DNA from: Beijerinckiaceae bacterium
Lineage (GTDB): Bacteria > Pseudomonadota > Alphaproteobacteria > Rhizobiales > Beijerinckiaceae
Direction of reading: 5' to 3'
Length of the DNA stretch: 6,292 nucleotides
NCBI GenBank assembly: GCA_947380915.1
Contig: CANCSY010000193.1
Span: 1 to 6,292, forward strand
Position 1 is the first letter of the stretch. Each line of letters begins with the position of its first letter. Made by a program: the position numbers and the translations under genes. This document shows positions 5,340 to 6,292 of the stretch, one piece after another. Below the pieces are notes generated by a model. The model saw only the letters and a program-made list of their open reading frames with translations, did no database searches and was not told the DNA's origin.

Positions 5340-6292
5340 ATGCTGGTCCCCATGGCGGCCAGCGACGTTCTCTCCCTCACGCCTGCGGGGCTCTATTGCC
5401 GCGCAGGCGATTTTCATATCGATCCCCTGCGGGCGGTTGAGCGGGCGCTCATCACCCATGGCCATTCCGATCACGCGCGCGCAGGCCATGGCGCGGTGCT
5501 CGCCACCGCGCAGACGCTGGGGATCATGGGCCTGCGCTATGGCGAAAACTTCGCGGGCGCGACGCAGGCGATTTCCTATGGCGAGCGGGTGACGCTTGGC
5601 GAGGTTGTGGTCAGCCTCCATCCCGCCGGCCATGTGCTGGGCTCCGCGCAGATTCTCATCGAGGCGCAGGGCTACCGGGTGGTGGTTTCGGGCGACTACA
5701 AACGCGCGCACGATCCCACCTGCGCGCCCTTCGAGCCCATTCGTTGCGACGCCTTCATCACCGAGGCGACTTTCGGTCTGCCGGTGTTTCGCCATCCGGA
5801 TGCGAGGCTGGAGGTCGAGAAGCTCATCGCCTCCTGTCGTCTCTTCCCTGATCGCGCCCATCTGGTGGGGGCCTATTCCCTTGGCAAGGCGCAACGCGTG
5901 ATGGCGCTGCTGCGCGCGGCGGGGTGGGATCGCCCTATCTGGATCCATGGCGCCATGGAGAAGATCACGGGCTTCTATGAGGACAATGGCGTGCCCCTCG
6001 GCGAGATGCGCAAGGTGGCGGCGGCGGATCGGGCGAAGCTCGCGGGGGAGATCGTGATCTGCCCGCCTTCGGCCACGCAGGACATCTGGGCGCGCAAGTT
6101 TCCCGATCCCGTGGTGGCCTTCGCCTCAGGCTGGATGCGGATCCGCGCGCGCGCAAGGCAGGGGGGCGTGCAACTGCCCCTCGTCATTTCAGACCATGCG
6201 GATTGGGACGAGTTGCGCGCCACGGTGGAGGAGACTGGCTGCTGCGAGCTCTGGGTCACCCATGGCGCGGAGGATGCGCTGGTGCATTGGGC
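5340..6292 (+). CDS. Ligase-associated DNA damage response exonuclease (MBL fold), 3'-truncated by the window
   Basis: The frame opens at ATG 5340, ten nucleotides after an in-frame TGA (5328-5330), and stays open to the window end: 317 complete codons with no stop. A second in-frame ATG at 5352 is possible, but a weak AAAAGAG site favours the first. The protein carries the metallo-beta-lactamase signature THGHSDHA (His40, His42, Asp44, His45), HPAGHVLGS (His94, His98), SGDYK (Asp119), TEATFG (Glu142), SLGKAQR (about 180-186), HGAME (His203), SDHADW (Asp285, His286) and THGAED (His308). This order, with LYCRAGDFHIDP near the start and CAPFEPIRCDAFITEATFGLP in the middle (residues 128-148, given here in one run of 20 or so), is that of the putative DNA-ligase-associated exonuclease family, related to the CPSF/SNM1 beta-CASP-like nucleases. 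The usual length is about 330-345 residues, so only about 20-25 are missing. It should process DNA ends ahead of ligation. The gap from the MerR gene is 52 nt with no convincing terminator. Confidence 0.92.
   Translation, partial: MLVPMAASDVLSLTPAGLYCRAGDFHIDPLRAVERALITHGHSDHARAGHGAVLATAQTLGIMGLRYGENFAGATQAISYGERVTLGEVVVSLHPAGHVLGSAQILIEAQGYRVVVSGDYKRAHDPTCAPFEPIRCDAFITEATFGLPVFRHPDARLEVEKLIASCRLFPDRAHLVGAYSLGKAQRVMALLRAAGWDRPIWIHGAMEKITGFYEDNGVPLGEMRKVAAADRAKLAGEIVICPPSATQDIWARKFPDPVVAFASGWMRIRARARQGGVQLPLVISDHADWDELRATVEETGCCELWVTHGAEDALVHW

Noticed and set aside
5244..5948. 234-codon open frame on the minus strand over the exonuclease
   Set aside because: The opposite strand carries the complete metal-binding signature of the MBL exonuclease in frame to the window edge, so this is a shadow.

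Overview
The window is GC-rich, with mostly dense coding on both strands. It looks like an ordinary chromosomal segment of an alphaproteobacterium, most likely of the order Hyphomicrobiales (Rhizobiales). Three things point there: a ligase-associated DNA-damage-response gene set, a very large PodJ/SEL1-type polarity protein with the N-terminal and C-terminal signatures seen in that order, and a short cysteine-free MerR regulator. The genus cannot be named from the sequence alone; this taxonomic call is recognition by eye, not a search.

Layout from left to right. Positions 1-186 (+) hold the last 61 codons of a large Lhr-like, ligase-associated DEXH helicase. After 11 nt comes pdeM (198-920, +), a complete calcineurin-like metallophosphoesterase of the same repair cluster. 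Only 3 nt past its stop codon is the stop of a convergent gene, 924-4535 (-). That gene encodes a protein of about 1203 residues with a ribbon-helix-helix-like N-terminus, a long repetitive coiled-coil-type cytoplasmic region, one membrane segment, a Pro/Ala linker and four 36-residue SEL1 repeats. A 287-nt intergenic region (4536-4822) with an AT-rich core separates it from a divergent MerR-family regulator (about 4823-5287, +). After another 52 nt comes a metallo-beta-lactamase-fold, ligase-associated exonuclease (5340 to beyond 6292, +), which lacks only its C-terminus.

How the genes work together. Helicase, PdeM and exonuclease belong to one co-occurring set, normally found with an ATP-dependent DNA ligase and thought to act in DNA damage repair. 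Here the set is split: helicase and pdeM lie on one side and the exonuclease on the other, all on the + strand, with the PodJ-like gene and the MerR gene between them. The ligase is not visible; it is expected just outside one edge. The PodJ-like protein is probably a cell-pole or envelope organiser unrelated to repair. The MerR gene lies upstream of the exonuclease in the same direction and could be cotranscribed with it or regulate it.

I see no rRNA, tRNA, CRISPR array, insertion sequence, phage gene or obvious new defence or mobile system. The points most worth checking are the split repair cluster, the architecture of the PodJ-like protein and the regulatory sites in the divergent intergenic region.
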